Position numbers and translations under genes: made by a program
Notes under the pieces: generated by a model
Database searches by the model: none
Told to the model about the DNA's origin: nothing
Seen by the model: only the letters and a program-made list of their open reading frames with translations
Assembly: GCF_008042275.1 (NCBI RefSeq)
Contig: NZ_RDBK01000043.1
Coordinates: forward strand, 332,930 to 394,791
Reading direction: 5' to 3'
Origin: Streptomyces sp. OR43
Lineage (GTDB): Bacteria; Actinomycetota; Actinomycetes; Streptomycetales; Streptomycetaceae
Length of the DNA: 61,862 nt
Shown here: one piece after another, positions 8,659 through 16,876 of the stretch
Position numbering within the stretch: position 1 is the stretch's first letter
Layout of the letters: the number at the start of each line of letters is the position of its first letter

Positions 8659-9822
8659 ATGGGTGGCGCCTTCCTCGCCGCCGCAGTCCTCGCCCGCGTC
8701 GGCAGCCGCATCGGACTGCCGACCATCCCTCTGTTCATCCTTGCCGGGATCCTGCTCGGCCCGCACACCCCCGGCATCGTCCTCGTCGCCGACCCGCACG
8801 ACCTGGAGATGCTCTCCGCACTCGGCCTGGTCCTGCTGCTCTTCTACCTCGGCCTGGAGTTCCACCTCGACGACCTCAAAGCGGGCGGCCGCAAGATGGC
8901 CGTCGCGGGCGGCGCCTATCTCGCCCTGAACGTCGGTGCCGGACTCGGCTTCGGCTTCGCGCTGGGCTGGGGTACGTCGGAGGCGCTGGTCCTCGCCGGG
9001 GTGCTCGGCATCTCGTCGTCGGCCATCGTCACCAAGGTCCTGGTGGACCTCGGCCGCATCGGCAACCCGGAGACCAAGCCGATCCTCGGCATCATCGTCG
9101 TCGAGGACGTGTTCCTCGCCCTGTACCTGGCGGCCCTCCAGCCCATCCTCTCGGGCGCCGACAGCCTCGCGTCTGCCGCGGTCGACGGGGGCAAGGCCTT
9201 CGGATTCCTGCTGATCCTCGCGCTGGCCGCCCGGTTCGGCACCAAGGTCATCGGCAAGCTCATCAACACGCGGGACGACGAGCTCCTCGTCATCTCCTTC
9301 CTCGGCGCCGCCGTCCTCGTGGCCGGCATCTCGGAGTGGTTCGGGGTGGCGGACGCCATCGGCGCCTTCATGGTGGGCCTGATGCTCGGCAGCACCACCT
9401 CGGGGGAACGCATCCTCAAGCTGGTGCACCCGCTGCGCGACGCCTTCGGAGCCATCTTCTTCTTCGCGTTCGGCCTCTCCATCAATCCCGGCGACCTGCC
9501 GACCGTGCTGTGGCCGGTGCTGGCCGCCGTGGCGGTGACCCTGGCCATGAACGTCGTCGCCGGACTCGCCGCCGCCAAGGTGTACGCGTTCGGCCCGCAG
9601 GCCACGGCGAACATCTCCACGACCCTGGTGGCGCGCGGCGAGTTCGCCCTGATCCTCGCCACGATGGCGGCGGGCGCGGGGCTGGACGAACGGCTCTCCC
9701 CGTTCATCGCGGGCTATGTACTGGTCCTCGCGGTCCTGGCTCCCCTGGCCGCCGGGCGCTCGCACTGGCTGGCCCGGTTGCTGCCAGGCGGGCGCGAGGC
9801 GGTTCCGCTCCCGATCCGGTGA
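8659..9822 (+). CDS. CPA2-family monovalent cation/proton antiporter (KefB-like)
   Basis: 387 residues, about 11-12 transmembrane helices, one Na/H-exchanger domain with no C-terminal TrkA-N or TrkA-C domain. The TM1-2 block RIGLPTIPLFILAGILLGP and the central ISSSAIV...VVEDVFLALYL, with the ED pair typical of ion binding in CPA2 exchangers, support K+ or Na+ for H+ exchange. The start is ATG 8659: an in-frame stop near 8604 rules out a much longer form, and no good SD is seen. In some Streptomyces loci such exchangers pair with a separate regulatory subunit; none is adjacent here. Confidence 0.88.
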   Translation: MGGAFLAAAVLARVGSRIGLPTIPLFILAGILLGPHTPGIVLVADPHDLEMLSALGLVLLLFYLGLEFHLDDLKAGGRKMAVAGGAYLALNVGAGLGFGFALGWGTSEALVLAGVLGISSSAIVTKVLVDLGRIGNPETKPILGIIVVEDVFLALYLAALQPILSGADSLASAAVDGGKAFGFLLILALAARFGTKVIGKLINTRDDELLVISFLGAAVLVAGISEWFGVADAIGAFMVGLMLGSTTSGERILKLVHPLRDAFGAIFFFAFGLSINPGDLPTVLWPVLAAVAVTLAMNVVAGLAAAKVYAFGPQATANISTTLVARGEFALILATMAAGAGLDERLSPFIAGYVLVLAVLAPLAAGRSHWLARLLPGGREAVPLPIR

Positions 9823-9879
9823 TGGACGGGTCCGCGTTGACGTACGTCCGGTTCGGGCAGGTTCCGTACGGTTCCGGAT

Positions 9880-11025
9880 TCAGGACCGGCGCGACAGCAG
9901 CAGCAGCGCCCGGTCGTCGTTGACGTCCTTGGCGCAGGCCTCGATGAGATGCCAGGCCGCACCCTCGAAGCCGGTGGTCACATAGCGGTCGGCCTCGCCC
10001 GTCAGCCGGTCGATGCCTTCCGCGATGTCCCGGTCGGACGCCTCCACCAGACCGTCGGTGAACAGCATCAGGACGTCGCCGGGCGCGAGATGGCCCTTCA
10101 CGGCGTCGAACTCCGCCCCGTCGTACACCCCGAGCAGCGGGCCCTCCGCCGCCATCTCCTCCCACTGGCCGCTGCCGGCGTGGAGCTGGAGGGCCGGCGG
10201 GTGGCCCGCCGAGAGGAGTTCGTAGTCGCCCGACTCCAGGTCCAGCACCAGATGGATGGAGGTGGCGAAGCCCTCGTCCCAGTCCTGGCGCAGCAGATAG
10301 CCGTTGGCCGCGGGCAGGAAGCCGTGCGGTGGCAGCGATCCGAGCAGTCCGCCGAAGGCTCCGGAGAGCAGCAGCGCCCGGGAGCCGGCGTCCATGCCCT
10401 TGCCGGAGACATCGGTGAGCACGGCCTCCAGGGTGCGGCCGCCGTTGGTGCGGGCCGCCACGACGAAGTCCCCGGAGAAGGACTGGCCGCCGGCCGGGCG
10501 CAGCGACATCTCGCGGTGCCAGCCCTGCGGGAGGCGGGGCAGGGCGCTCTGGATCCGGATGCGTTCGCGCAGGTCGAAGAGCATGGTGCCGCCGCGCCGC
10601 CACGGCACGCCGACCCGGGCGCGGAACTGGGCGAGGACCAGGCCCAGGAAACCGCAGGCGGCGACCGTCAGCACGGTGCCCGGGGTGACCCGGGCCGGTC
10701 CGTCCTCGTACGGGCCGAGCCAGAGGGACTCCACGATCAGGGCCGCGGCGGCGGTCGCGTACAGGCCGAGCAGGCTGGCGGGCCGCAGCAGGAGGCCGCC
10801 CGCGACGATCGGCAGGACGAGCACGGTCGGCGAGCACCACACCGGGTTCAGCAGGGTCGCGCAGGTGATCGCCGGAATGGTCAGCAGCAGCGCGGCCAGG
10901 GCGATCCAGTCCGAGCCGTCCCCGCGGAAGTAGTCGACCCCGGACCGGCGCAGGGCGGTGCGTACCCGGTGCGCCGATTTCCTCAATCGGGCCGGATATG
11001 TCTCTGCTCCTGCGCGTCGGGCCAT
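9880..11025 (-). CDS. Membrane-anchored PP2C/SpoIIE-type serine/threonine phosphatase
   Basis: 381 residues. The N-terminal third has several transmembrane helices (residues ~38-140). The C-terminal 220 residues are a SpoIIE/PP2C phosphatase with metal-binding motifs GQSFSGDF, LTDVSGKGMDAG, LFTDGLVEA and NDDRALLLLS all intact. There is no GAF, PAS or HATPase domain, so sensing must use the membrane part. Such enzymes usually dephosphorylate anti-sigma-factor antagonists (STAS proteins), of which Streptomyces has many; the partner is not adjacent. Start chosen at ATG 11025 (MARRAGAETY) with AAGG 8-9 nt upstream; longer in-frame starts lack ribosome sites. Divergent from the acetyltransferase gene. 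Confidence 0.88.
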   Translation of the reverse strand: MARRAGAETYPARLRKSAHRVRTALRRSGVDYFRGDGSDWIALAALLLTIPAITCATLLNPVWCSPTVLVLPIVAGGLLLRPASLLGLYATAAAALIVESLWLGPYEDGPARVTPGTVLTVAACGFLGLVLAQFRARVGVPWRRGGTMLFDLRERIRIQSALPRLPQGWHREMSLRPAGGQSFSGDFVVAARTNGGRTLEAVLTDVSGKGMDAGSRALLLSGAFGGLLGSLPPHGFLPAANGYLLRQDWDEGFATSIHLVLDLESGDYELLSAGHPPALQLHAGSGQWEEMAAEGPLLGVYDGAEFDAVKGHLAPGDVLMLFTDGLVEASDRDIAEGIDRLTGEADRYVTTGFEGAAWHLIEACAKDVNDDRALLLLSRRS

Positions 11026-11130
11026 TGCGGGGACCTTATCCACCCGGCGGGCTCCGGTGCAGGGGGACCCCTGTGACAATGTGTTCGAAATCGACTCGCC
11101 TCGCCGTGAAAGCCCTGGTAGGGATGGCAT

Positions 11131-12363
11131 ATGACAACAGAGCTCCGTGTTTTGCAGCCTTCCGAATGGAACAAGTGGTTCTCGTCCCTGGAGCTCGCGT
11201 TCGGTGGGTCCGAGGAGCCCGCCGAGCAGCGCGAGCAGTACAGGTCCGTGACCGAGTACGAGCGGTCGATCGGGATCTGGGACGGCGACGACGTGGTCGC
11301 GACGACGGGTGCGTTCACTTTCCGGTTGGCCGTGCCCGGCGGAGCGCTGGTCCCCGCGGCCGGGGTCACGATGGTGAGCGTCGCGTCCACGCACCGCAGG
11401 CGCGGTCTGCTGACCTCGATGATGCGCCGCCAGCTGGACGACGTACGGGCCCTGGGTGAGCCGATCGCGGTGCTGACGGCGTCGGAGCCGGAGATCTACG
11501 GCCGCTTCGGGTACGGGGCGGCGACCCGCCAGATGTCCCTGGCGATCGATACGGACCGGGTGCGGCTGAGCGTGCCCGAGGGCACGGACGAGGTGCGGCT
11601 GCGGTATGCGCGCGAGGACGAGGCGGTCGACGCGTGCGAGAGCGTGTACGCGCGGCTGGTTCCGGGCCGGCCGGGCACCCCGGCCCATGGCCCCGGCTGG
11701 GAGCGCAAGTCGCTGATCGATCCGGAGAGTTCACGGGCGGGCGGCTCGGCGCTGCAGTGTCTGCTGGCGGAACGTGACGGGGAGCTCGTCGGCTACACGA
11801 ACTACCACATCAAGCCGGACTGGGACAATGCGGGCCCCAAGGGGCGCATCGTGGTGAGCGATCTGGCGGCGCTCGACCCGGCGGCCTACGCGGCGCTGTG
11901 GCGGTTCCTCTTCGCGATCGACCTGACGTCGACGGTCGAGGCACGGAACCGGCCGACGGACGACGCGGTGCTGCATCTGGTGTCGGACGTGCGGCGGTGC
12001 GACATCCGGCAGCGGGATTCGCTCCATCTGCGACTGGTGGACGTGGGCGCCGCGCTGGAGGCGCGGACCTACCGGGGGCCGCTGGACGTCGTGTTCGAGG
12101 TCGAGGACGCGTTCTGCCCCTGGAACGCCGGACGTTGGCGGCTGACGGCCGACGCGAAGGGCGGCGCGTCGTGCAAGCGTACCGAGGACGCGGCCGATCT
12201 GGCGCTGTCCGTACGGGAGTTGGGCACCGCGTATCTGGGCGGCGAGTCCCTGGGGTCACTGGCCCTGGCCGGGCGCGTCAGGGAGCTGCGGGCCGGCGCG
12301 GTGGCGGAGGCGTCGTCGGCGTTCCTGTCCGACGTGGCGCCGTGGCTGCCGCGGGGGTTCTAG
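11131..12363 (+). CDS. Eis-like GNAT acetyltransferase
   Basis: 410 residues in the three-part Eis layout: an N-terminal GNAT domain with the acetyl-CoA loop VASTHRRRGLLTSM (residues ~88-101), a second GNAT-like domain, and a C-terminal SCP2-like domain ending in PRGF. The terminal carboxylate of Phe acts as catalytic base in Eis enzymes. Eis proteins acetylate amines such as aminoglycosides and protein lysines at several positions. This chromosomal Streptomyces copy sits alone, away from any antibiotic cluster, so a drug substrate is only a possibility. Start ATG 11131; upstream AGGGATGGCAT gives a plausible SD. Confidence 0.88.
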   Translation: MTTELRVLQPSEWNKWFSSLELAFGGSEEPAEQREQYRSVTEYERSIGIWDGDDVVATTGAFTFRLAVPGGALVPAAGVTMVSVASTHRRRGLLTSMMRRQLDDVRALGEPIAVLTASEPEIYGRFGYGAATRQMSLAIDTDRVRLSVPEGTDEVRLRYAREDEAVDACESVYARLVPGRPGTPAHGPGWERKSLIDPESSRAGGSALQCLLAERDGELVGYTNYHIKPDWDNAGPKGRIVVSDLAALDPAAYAALWRFLFAIDLTSTVEARNRPTDDAVLHLVSDVRRCDIRQRDSLHLRLVDVGAALEARTYRGPLDVVFEVEDAFCPWNAGRWRLTADAKGGASCKRTEDAADLALSVRELGTAYLGGESLGSLALAGRVRELRAGAVAEASSAFLSDVAPWLPRGF

Positions 12364-12694
12364 GCGGGGTGCGGTAGCTGCCGCGGGGGTTCCAGGGTGG
12401 GTGCGGGTCCGTCCGGCGACAGGCTCTGTCCTCAAGCGCCGGACGGGCTTGATTCTGCCCGCGCGGGGACTCGGACACCGAGCGGCGTCGGCTGCGCCCA
12501 GCGCCCTGCGGGCGCTCTGTCCTCAAGCGCCGGACGGGCTGGATTGCGCCGGACAAGCCGGGGATATGCCTGACAGGCCGGAATGTGCCGGACGGGCTGG
12601 GAATATGCCTGACGGGCTGGGGATTCGAGCCCGTCCCGCGACTGGGGACAACGGTGCGGCCGGAGGCCGCACGCCGGTCGGGCCGGGACAGCCG
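12364..12694. repeat. Intergenic region with direct copies of a dispersed repeat
   Basis: 331 nt between the eis-like and nei genes. It has two near-identical copies of CTCTGTCCTCAAGCGCCGG-ACGGGCTTGA type sequence, starting at ~12423 and ~12519, followed by a degenerate run of CC(GGA/TGA)C(G/A)GGCTGGG(G)AATATGCC-type units to ~12640. The same core recurs at ~24265 and ~30286. No gene or ribosome site is visible. Confidence 0.7.
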
Positions 12695-13504
12695 CTACGC
12701 GGCCTGGCACCCCGGGCACCAGAACAGGTTCCGGGCCGCCAGGTCCGCCGTGCGGATCTCCGTGCCGCAGATGTGGCAGGCCTGCCGGGCGCGCCGGTAG
12801 ACGTACACCTCGCCGCCGTGGTCGTCCACGCGCGGCGGGCGGCCCATCGCCTCGGGCAGGTGCTCGGGGCGCACGGTGTCGATGCGGTTGTTCCGTACGC
12901 CCTCGCGCATCAGCGCGCCCAGGTCCGACCAGATCGCGTCCCACTCGCGGCGGGTGAGGTCCTTGCCGGCCCGGTACGGGTCGATGCCGTGCCGGAACAG
13001 CACCTCCGCCCGGTACACGTTGCCCACGCCCGCGACGACCTTCTGGTCCATCAGCAGGGCGGCCACGGTGATCCGGCTGCGGGAGATCCGCTGCCAGGCA
13101 CGCTCGCCGTCGTCGCCGCTCCGCAGCGGGTCGGGGCCGAGCCGGTCGTCTATCGCGCGCTTCTCCGCGTCGGTGATGAGGGCGCAGGTGGTGGGGCCGC
13201 GCAGGTCCGCGTGGTGCGCGTCGTTCAGGAGGCGGAGGCGGACCGTGTCAGTGGGCGGCGGGGCCGGGACCGTACCGAACTGGAGCTTGCCGAACAGGCC
13301 GAGGTGGATGTGGATCCAGCCGGTGTCCTCGAAGCCGAGGAAGAGGTGCTTGCCGTGGGCGTCCACCCCGTTCAGCACCCGGCCGTCGAGGAGGGCGGCG
13401 CTGTCGGAGAACTTGCCCTGCGGGCTGCTCACCCGCACCGGCCACCCGGCGAACCGGTCCAGGTGGTCCTCCGCGAGGCGGTGGATGGTGTGTCCCTCGG
13501 GCAC
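12695..13504 (-). CDS. nei: Fpg/Nei-family DNA glycosylase-AP lyase (endonuclease VIII type)
   Basis: 269 residues. It begins VPEGHTIHRLA (GTG start at 13504), which after Met removal exposes the catalytic Pro and keeps Glu next to it. The helix-two-turn-helix motif VAGVGNVYRAEVLFRHGIDP (residues ~160-180) and a C-terminal zinc finger (CHICGTEI...WCPGCQ) are intact. PEGHTIHR plus HLGLFGKL are typical of actinobacterial Nei2-type enzymes that remove oxidised pyrimidines; MutM/Fpg usually begins PELPEVE. A longer in-frame ATG (13540) would bury the Pro and is rejected. It is downstream of rpiB on the same strand with an 84-nt gap. Confidence 0.92.
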   Translation of the reverse strand: MPEGHTIHRLAEDHLDRFAGWPVRVSSPQGKFSDSAALLDGRVLNGVDAHGKHLFLGFEDTGWIHIHLGLFGKLQFGTVPAPPPTDTVRLRLLNDAHHADLRGPTTCALITDAEKRAIDDRLGPDPLRSGDDGERAWQRISRSRITVAALLMDQKVVAGVGNVYRAEVLFRHGIDPYRAGKDLTRREWDAIWSDLGALMREGVRNNRIDTVRPEHLPEAMGRPPRVDDHGGEVYVYRRARQACHICGTEIRTADLAARNLFWCPGCQAA

Positions 13505-13588
13505 GGCTGCGGATCTCCTCGATGAGGCGCGGGCGGACATGGCTGTGCCGCCGGGTATACCGGCGGCACGGTTCAGGGTAGGCGGTGG

Positions 13589-14077
13589 TCAGCCCTGCTG
13601 CGGGTGGTGGGCCGGGATCGGGGGAAGCTCGCCGGTGTTCTCGTACGCGGTGAGCATCTCGATGCGGCGGGTGTGCCGCTCCTCGCCCGAGTACGGGGTG
13701 GAGAGGAAGATCTCGACGAACTTGGTGGACTCCTCGGCCGTGTGCATCCGGCCGCCGATGGAGATCACGTTGGCGTTGTTGTGCTCGCGGCCCAGCGCGG
13801 CGGTCTGCTCGCTCCAGGCGAGTGCGGCGCGGACGCCCTTCACCTTGTTCGCGGCCATCTGCTCGCCGTTGCCGGAGCCGCCGATCACGATGCCGAGGCT
13901 GTCCGGGTCCGCGGCCGTCTTCTCGGCGGCGCGCAGGCAGAACGGCGGGTAGTCGTCCTGGGCGTCATAGATGTGAGGACCGCAGTCGACGACTTCGTGG
14001 CCCTGTGCCTTGAGCCACTCGACGAGGTGGTTCTTGAGTTCGTAACCGGCATGGTCGGATCCGAGGTACACGCGCAT
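13589..14077 (-). CDS. rpiB: Ribose-5-phosphate isomerase B
   Basis: 162 residues, full length for RpiB. It interconverts ribose 5-phosphate and ribulose 5-phosphate in the pentose phosphate pathway. Substrate-binding motifs GSDHAGYELK (residues ~6-15), IGGSGNGEQMAANK (~67-80) and the HNNANVISIGGR block (~100) are clear. The enterobacterial catalytic Cys is absent; as in the Mycobacterium enzyme, GGSGNGE supplies a Glu in its place. Start ATG 14077 gives MRVYLGSDHAG, as in homologues, although no strong SD precedes it. It probably shares a transcript with nei. Confidence 0.94.
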   Translation of the reverse strand: MRVYLGSDHAGYELKNHLVEWLKAQGHEVVDCGPHIYDAQDDYPPFCLRAAEKTAADPDSLGIVIGGSGNGEQMAANKVKGVRAALAWSEQTAALGREHNNANVISIGGRMHTAEESTKFVEIFLSTPYSGEERHTRRIEMLTAYENTGELPPIPAHHPQQG

Positions 14078-14308
14078 GGGAGGAGTGTGGCACGAGCGAC
14101 GCCGGGTAACCGACGACGGGGTGCGGTGTGGCCCCGATGTGCGGGCCCTGTGTGGGCGATGCCACTGAGGCAACGATCCGGTCAAGGAACCGGAGGAATG
14201 GGTTCCGCTTTCGGGGTTCACCGGGCTTCAATGCATCGCTCGCCGCTCCACCACCGTGGCGCGGCGAGTCACGCAACCGAGTGATCCGAAAACGTAAGGA
14301 TTCGATCC

Positions 14309-15769
14309 ATGACGTCGCAGACGACTCTGGCAGGGCCGGGCCACCAGCCCGACGGGCCGGACCGTTCGGACCGGACGGGGCCCCGGGGCGGGCTCCAGGC
14401 GGGTCTCAAGAACCGTCACCTCTCGATGATCGCGATCGGCGGTGTCATCGGCGCGGGCCTGTTCGTGGGCTCCGGCGCCGGCATCGCCGCCGCCGGACCG
14501 GCCATCCTGCTGTCGTACGCGCTGGTCGGCCTGATGGTCGTCTTCGTGATGCGGATGCTCGGCGAGATGGCGGCCGCCCGCCCCGCCTCGGGCTCCTTCT
14601 CCACCTACGCCGACCAGGCGCTGGGCCGCTGGGCCGGGTTCTCGATCGGCTGGCTGTACTGGTTCTTCTGGGTCGTGGTGCTCGCCGTCGAGGCCACGGC
14701 GGGTGCCAAGATCCTGGAGAGCTGGGTTCCGGCGGTGCCGCAGTGGGGCTGGGCACTGATCGTGATGCTGGTGCTGACCGCGACGAATCTGGTGTCCGTC
14801 GGTTCGTACGGCGAGTTCGAGTTCTGGTTCGCCGGGATCAAGGTGGTGGCGATCGGCGCGTTCGTGATCGTCGGCCTGCTCGCCGTCTTCGGGGTGCTGC
14901 CCGGGTCGGACCATGCCGGATCCGGACTGGCCCACCTCACCGACACCGGCGGCTTCTTCCCCGAGGGTCCGGGCGCGATCCTCACCGGTGTGCTGATGGT
15001 CGTCTTCTCCTTCATGGGAAGCGAGATCGTGACGCTGGCGGCCGGTGAGTCGGAGAACCCGCAGCGCGCCGTGCAGAAGGCCACCAACAGCGTCATCTGG
15101 CGGATCGCCGTCTTCTACCTCGGCTCGATCTTCGTCGTGCTGACCCTGCTGCCGTGGAACGACCCGTCGATCCTCGACAAGGGCAGCTACGTCGCCGCGC
15201 TCGACGTCATCGGCATCCCGCACGCCGGCCAGGTGATGGACGTCATCGTGCTGACGGCCGTGCTGTCCTGTCTGAACTCCGGCCTCTACACGGCCTCCCG
15301 GATGGCCTTCTCGCTCGGCGGCCGCGGCGACGCTCCCAAGGCGTTCGCCCGGACCAACAAGCGGGGCGTGCCGCAGGCGGCGATCCTGTCCTCCGTCGTC
15401 TTCGGGTTCGTCGCCGTCTTCTTCAACTACCAGTGGCCCGACACCGTCTTCGCGTTCCTGCTGAACTCGTCCGGCGCTGTCGCGCTGTTCGTCTGGCTGG
15501 TCATCTGCTTCACCCAGCTGCGGATGCGCGGCATCATCCTGCGTGAGTCGCCCGAGAAGCTCGTCGTACGGATGTGGCTCTTCCCGTATCTGACCTGGGC
15601 GACCATCGCGATGATCTCGTTCGTGCTGGTCTACATGCTGACCGACGACGCGGGACGCGAGCAGGTGCTGCTCTCGCTGCTGGTCGCGGTGCTGGTGGTG
15701 GCCGTGTCCCTCGTACGCGAGGCGCGCAGGCGCCGGAGCGGCGAGCCGGCCGTGACCGTCGAGAAGTGA
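14309..15769 (+). CDS. Amino-acid permease, APC superfamily (AroP/GabP type)
   Basis: 486 residues with 12 predicted transmembrane helices. A ~35-residue charged N-terminus precedes LSMIAIGGVIGAGLFVGSG, the TM1 glycine-rich substrate-backbone motif. FEFWFAGIKV and the TM6 segment FSFMGSEIVTLAAGESENP are hallmarks of the amino-acid transporter branch. It is a proton-coupled uptake carrier of the AroP/GabP group; the substrate is not readable. SD AAGGA lies 9 nt before ATG 14309. A close paralogue lies at 16877-18298 on the other side of bioY. Two hairpins follow the stop. Confidence 0.92.
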   Translation: MTSQTTLAGPGHQPDGPDRSDRTGPRGGLQAGLKNRHLSMIAIGGVIGAGLFVGSGAGIAAAGPAILLSYALVGLMVVFVMRMLGEMAAARPASGSFSTYADQALGRWAGFSIGWLYWFFWVVVLAVEATAGAKILESWVPAVPQWGWALIVMLVLTATNLVSVGSYGEFEFWFAGIKVVAIGAFVIVGLLAVFGVLPGSDHAGSGLAHLTDTGGFFPEGPGAILTGVLMVVFSFMGSEIVTLAAGESENPQRAVQKATNSVIWRIAVFYLGSIFVVLTLLPWNDPSILDKGSYVAALDVIGIPHAGQVMDVIVLTAVLSCLNSGLYTASRMAFSLGGRGDAPKAFARTNKRGVPQAAILSSVVFGFVAVFFNYQWPDTVFAFLLNSSGAVALFVWLVICFTQLRMRGIILRESPEKLVVRMWLFPYLTWATIAMISFVLVYMLTDDAGREQVLLSLLVAVLVVAVSLVREARRRRSGEPAVTVEK

Positions 15770-15787
15770 TCATCCGTACCTGACGGA

Positions 15788-15873
15788 CGTTTCCGGGGCG
15801 GGGCCTCCACGCCCCGGAAACGCGGAGGAGGCTCGCCGGTCGGGTGTCGCGATGCGACCCGGCGAGCCTCCTC
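15788..15873. terminator. Double hairpin between permease and bioY
   Basis: Hairpin one is a perfect 13-bp stem (15788-15800 with 15810-15822). Hairpin two is a perfect 15-bp stem (15825-15839 with 15859-15873). They lie back to back between convergent stop codons, probably one for each direction. Confidence 0.75.
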
Positions 15874-15889
15874 AGTGGCAGCTACGGCA

Positions 15890-16486
15890 TCAGCCGCGAC
15901 GGCCGATGAGCTTCCAGGACGCCGGCAGCGCGCCCATCGCGAGCGCCGCCTTCAGCGCGTCGCCGAGCAGGAACGGCGTCAGGCCGGCCGCGATCGCGGC
16001 GCTCGCCGACATGCCGGTGGACAGCGCCAGGTAGGGCACGCCGACCGCGTAGATGATCGCGGAGCCGAGCACCATCGTGCCCGCGGTCCGCAGCACCGAG
16101 CGGTCGCCGCCGCGGCGGGCCAGGCCGCCGACCACGGTGGCGGCGAGCAGCATGCCGAGCACGTAGCCGAAGGAGGCACCGCCCGCGCCGGAGCTGCCGG
16201 CCGAGAACCACGGCATGCCGGCCATGCCGACGAGCGCGTACACGGCGAGCGCGAGGAAGCCGCGGCGGGCGCCGAGCGCGGTGCCGACCAGGAGCGCGGC
16301 GAAGGTCTGGCCGGTGACCGGGACCGGGGAGCCGGGGACCGGGACGGCGATCTGGGCCGCTATGCCGGTCAGCGCGGCGCCGCCGAGCACCAGGGCGGTG
16401 TCCACGGCGTAGCGGTGCCGGGCGGCGGGCAGCAGATCGGCGAGGACCGCTCCGGTACGGACGGGGGCGGCGGCAGCAGTGCTCAT
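15890..16486 (-). CDS. bioY: BioY, biotin-specific S component of an ECF transporter
   Basis: 198 residues, six hydrophobic segments. The BioY signature VPVPGSPVPVTGQTFAALLVG (residues ~48-68), GARRGFLALAVYALVGMAGMPWF and the C-terminal PFLLGDALKAALA block are all present. It captures biotin at the membrane. No energising BioM/BioN (EcfA/EcfT) genes are adjacent, so it either works alone, as reported for some BioY proteins, or shares a module encoded elsewhere. Start ATG 16486 with GGAG 5 nt upstream; a longer frame to 16624 lacks an SD. Confidence 0.93.
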   Translation of the reverse strand: MSTAAAAPVRTGAVLADLLPAARHRYAVDTALVLGGAALTGIAAQIAVPVPGSPVPVTGQTFAALLVGTALGARRGFLALAVYALVGMAGMPWFSAGSSGAGGASFGYVLGMLLAATVVGGLARRGGDRSVLRTAGTMVLGSAIIYAVGVPYLALSTGMSASAAIAAGLTPFLLGDALKAALAMGALPASWKLIGRRG

Positions 16487-16876
16487 CGGGACTCCGCGGG
16501 GTGAGGGCAGGTGGGGACAGACTGGGGCTGACGTTAGCCGACGGAGCACGGCGGGATCACCATCAGCGGCCCACAAAGGGACGGTTGAGGGATTGGTGGG
16601 GTTCACACAAAGGGCGGCACGCAATCGCGGCGGGGCGTGATGCTCGTCACGGAGGTGGGACCAGATGCGGCGGCCGCCGAGCGGGAAGGCCTTCCGCGTC
16701 CGGACTGTGAATTCCCTCTAAAGCGAGGGTTCATGGCCGGGCGGGGCTCCACACGGCCGGGTGTGCGCGGCGTGTGAGCCTGGTGACCGTATAGCGGACA
16801 GCCGTTCCTCGTGAACGGGGCGCGTGTTCAGACTGTGTACCCGTCCCCCGTCTCACCGACCGAACAGAGCTCGTCC
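16487..16876. other. Divergent promoter region of bioY and second permease
   Basis: About 390 nt, no gene seen. It contains a near-palindrome GGCT-GACGTT-AGCC (16526-16539) on the bioY side and a TATAGC -10-like hexamer (16790-16795) close to the permease start. No BioQ- or BirA-type box could be recognised with certainty. Confidence 0.5.
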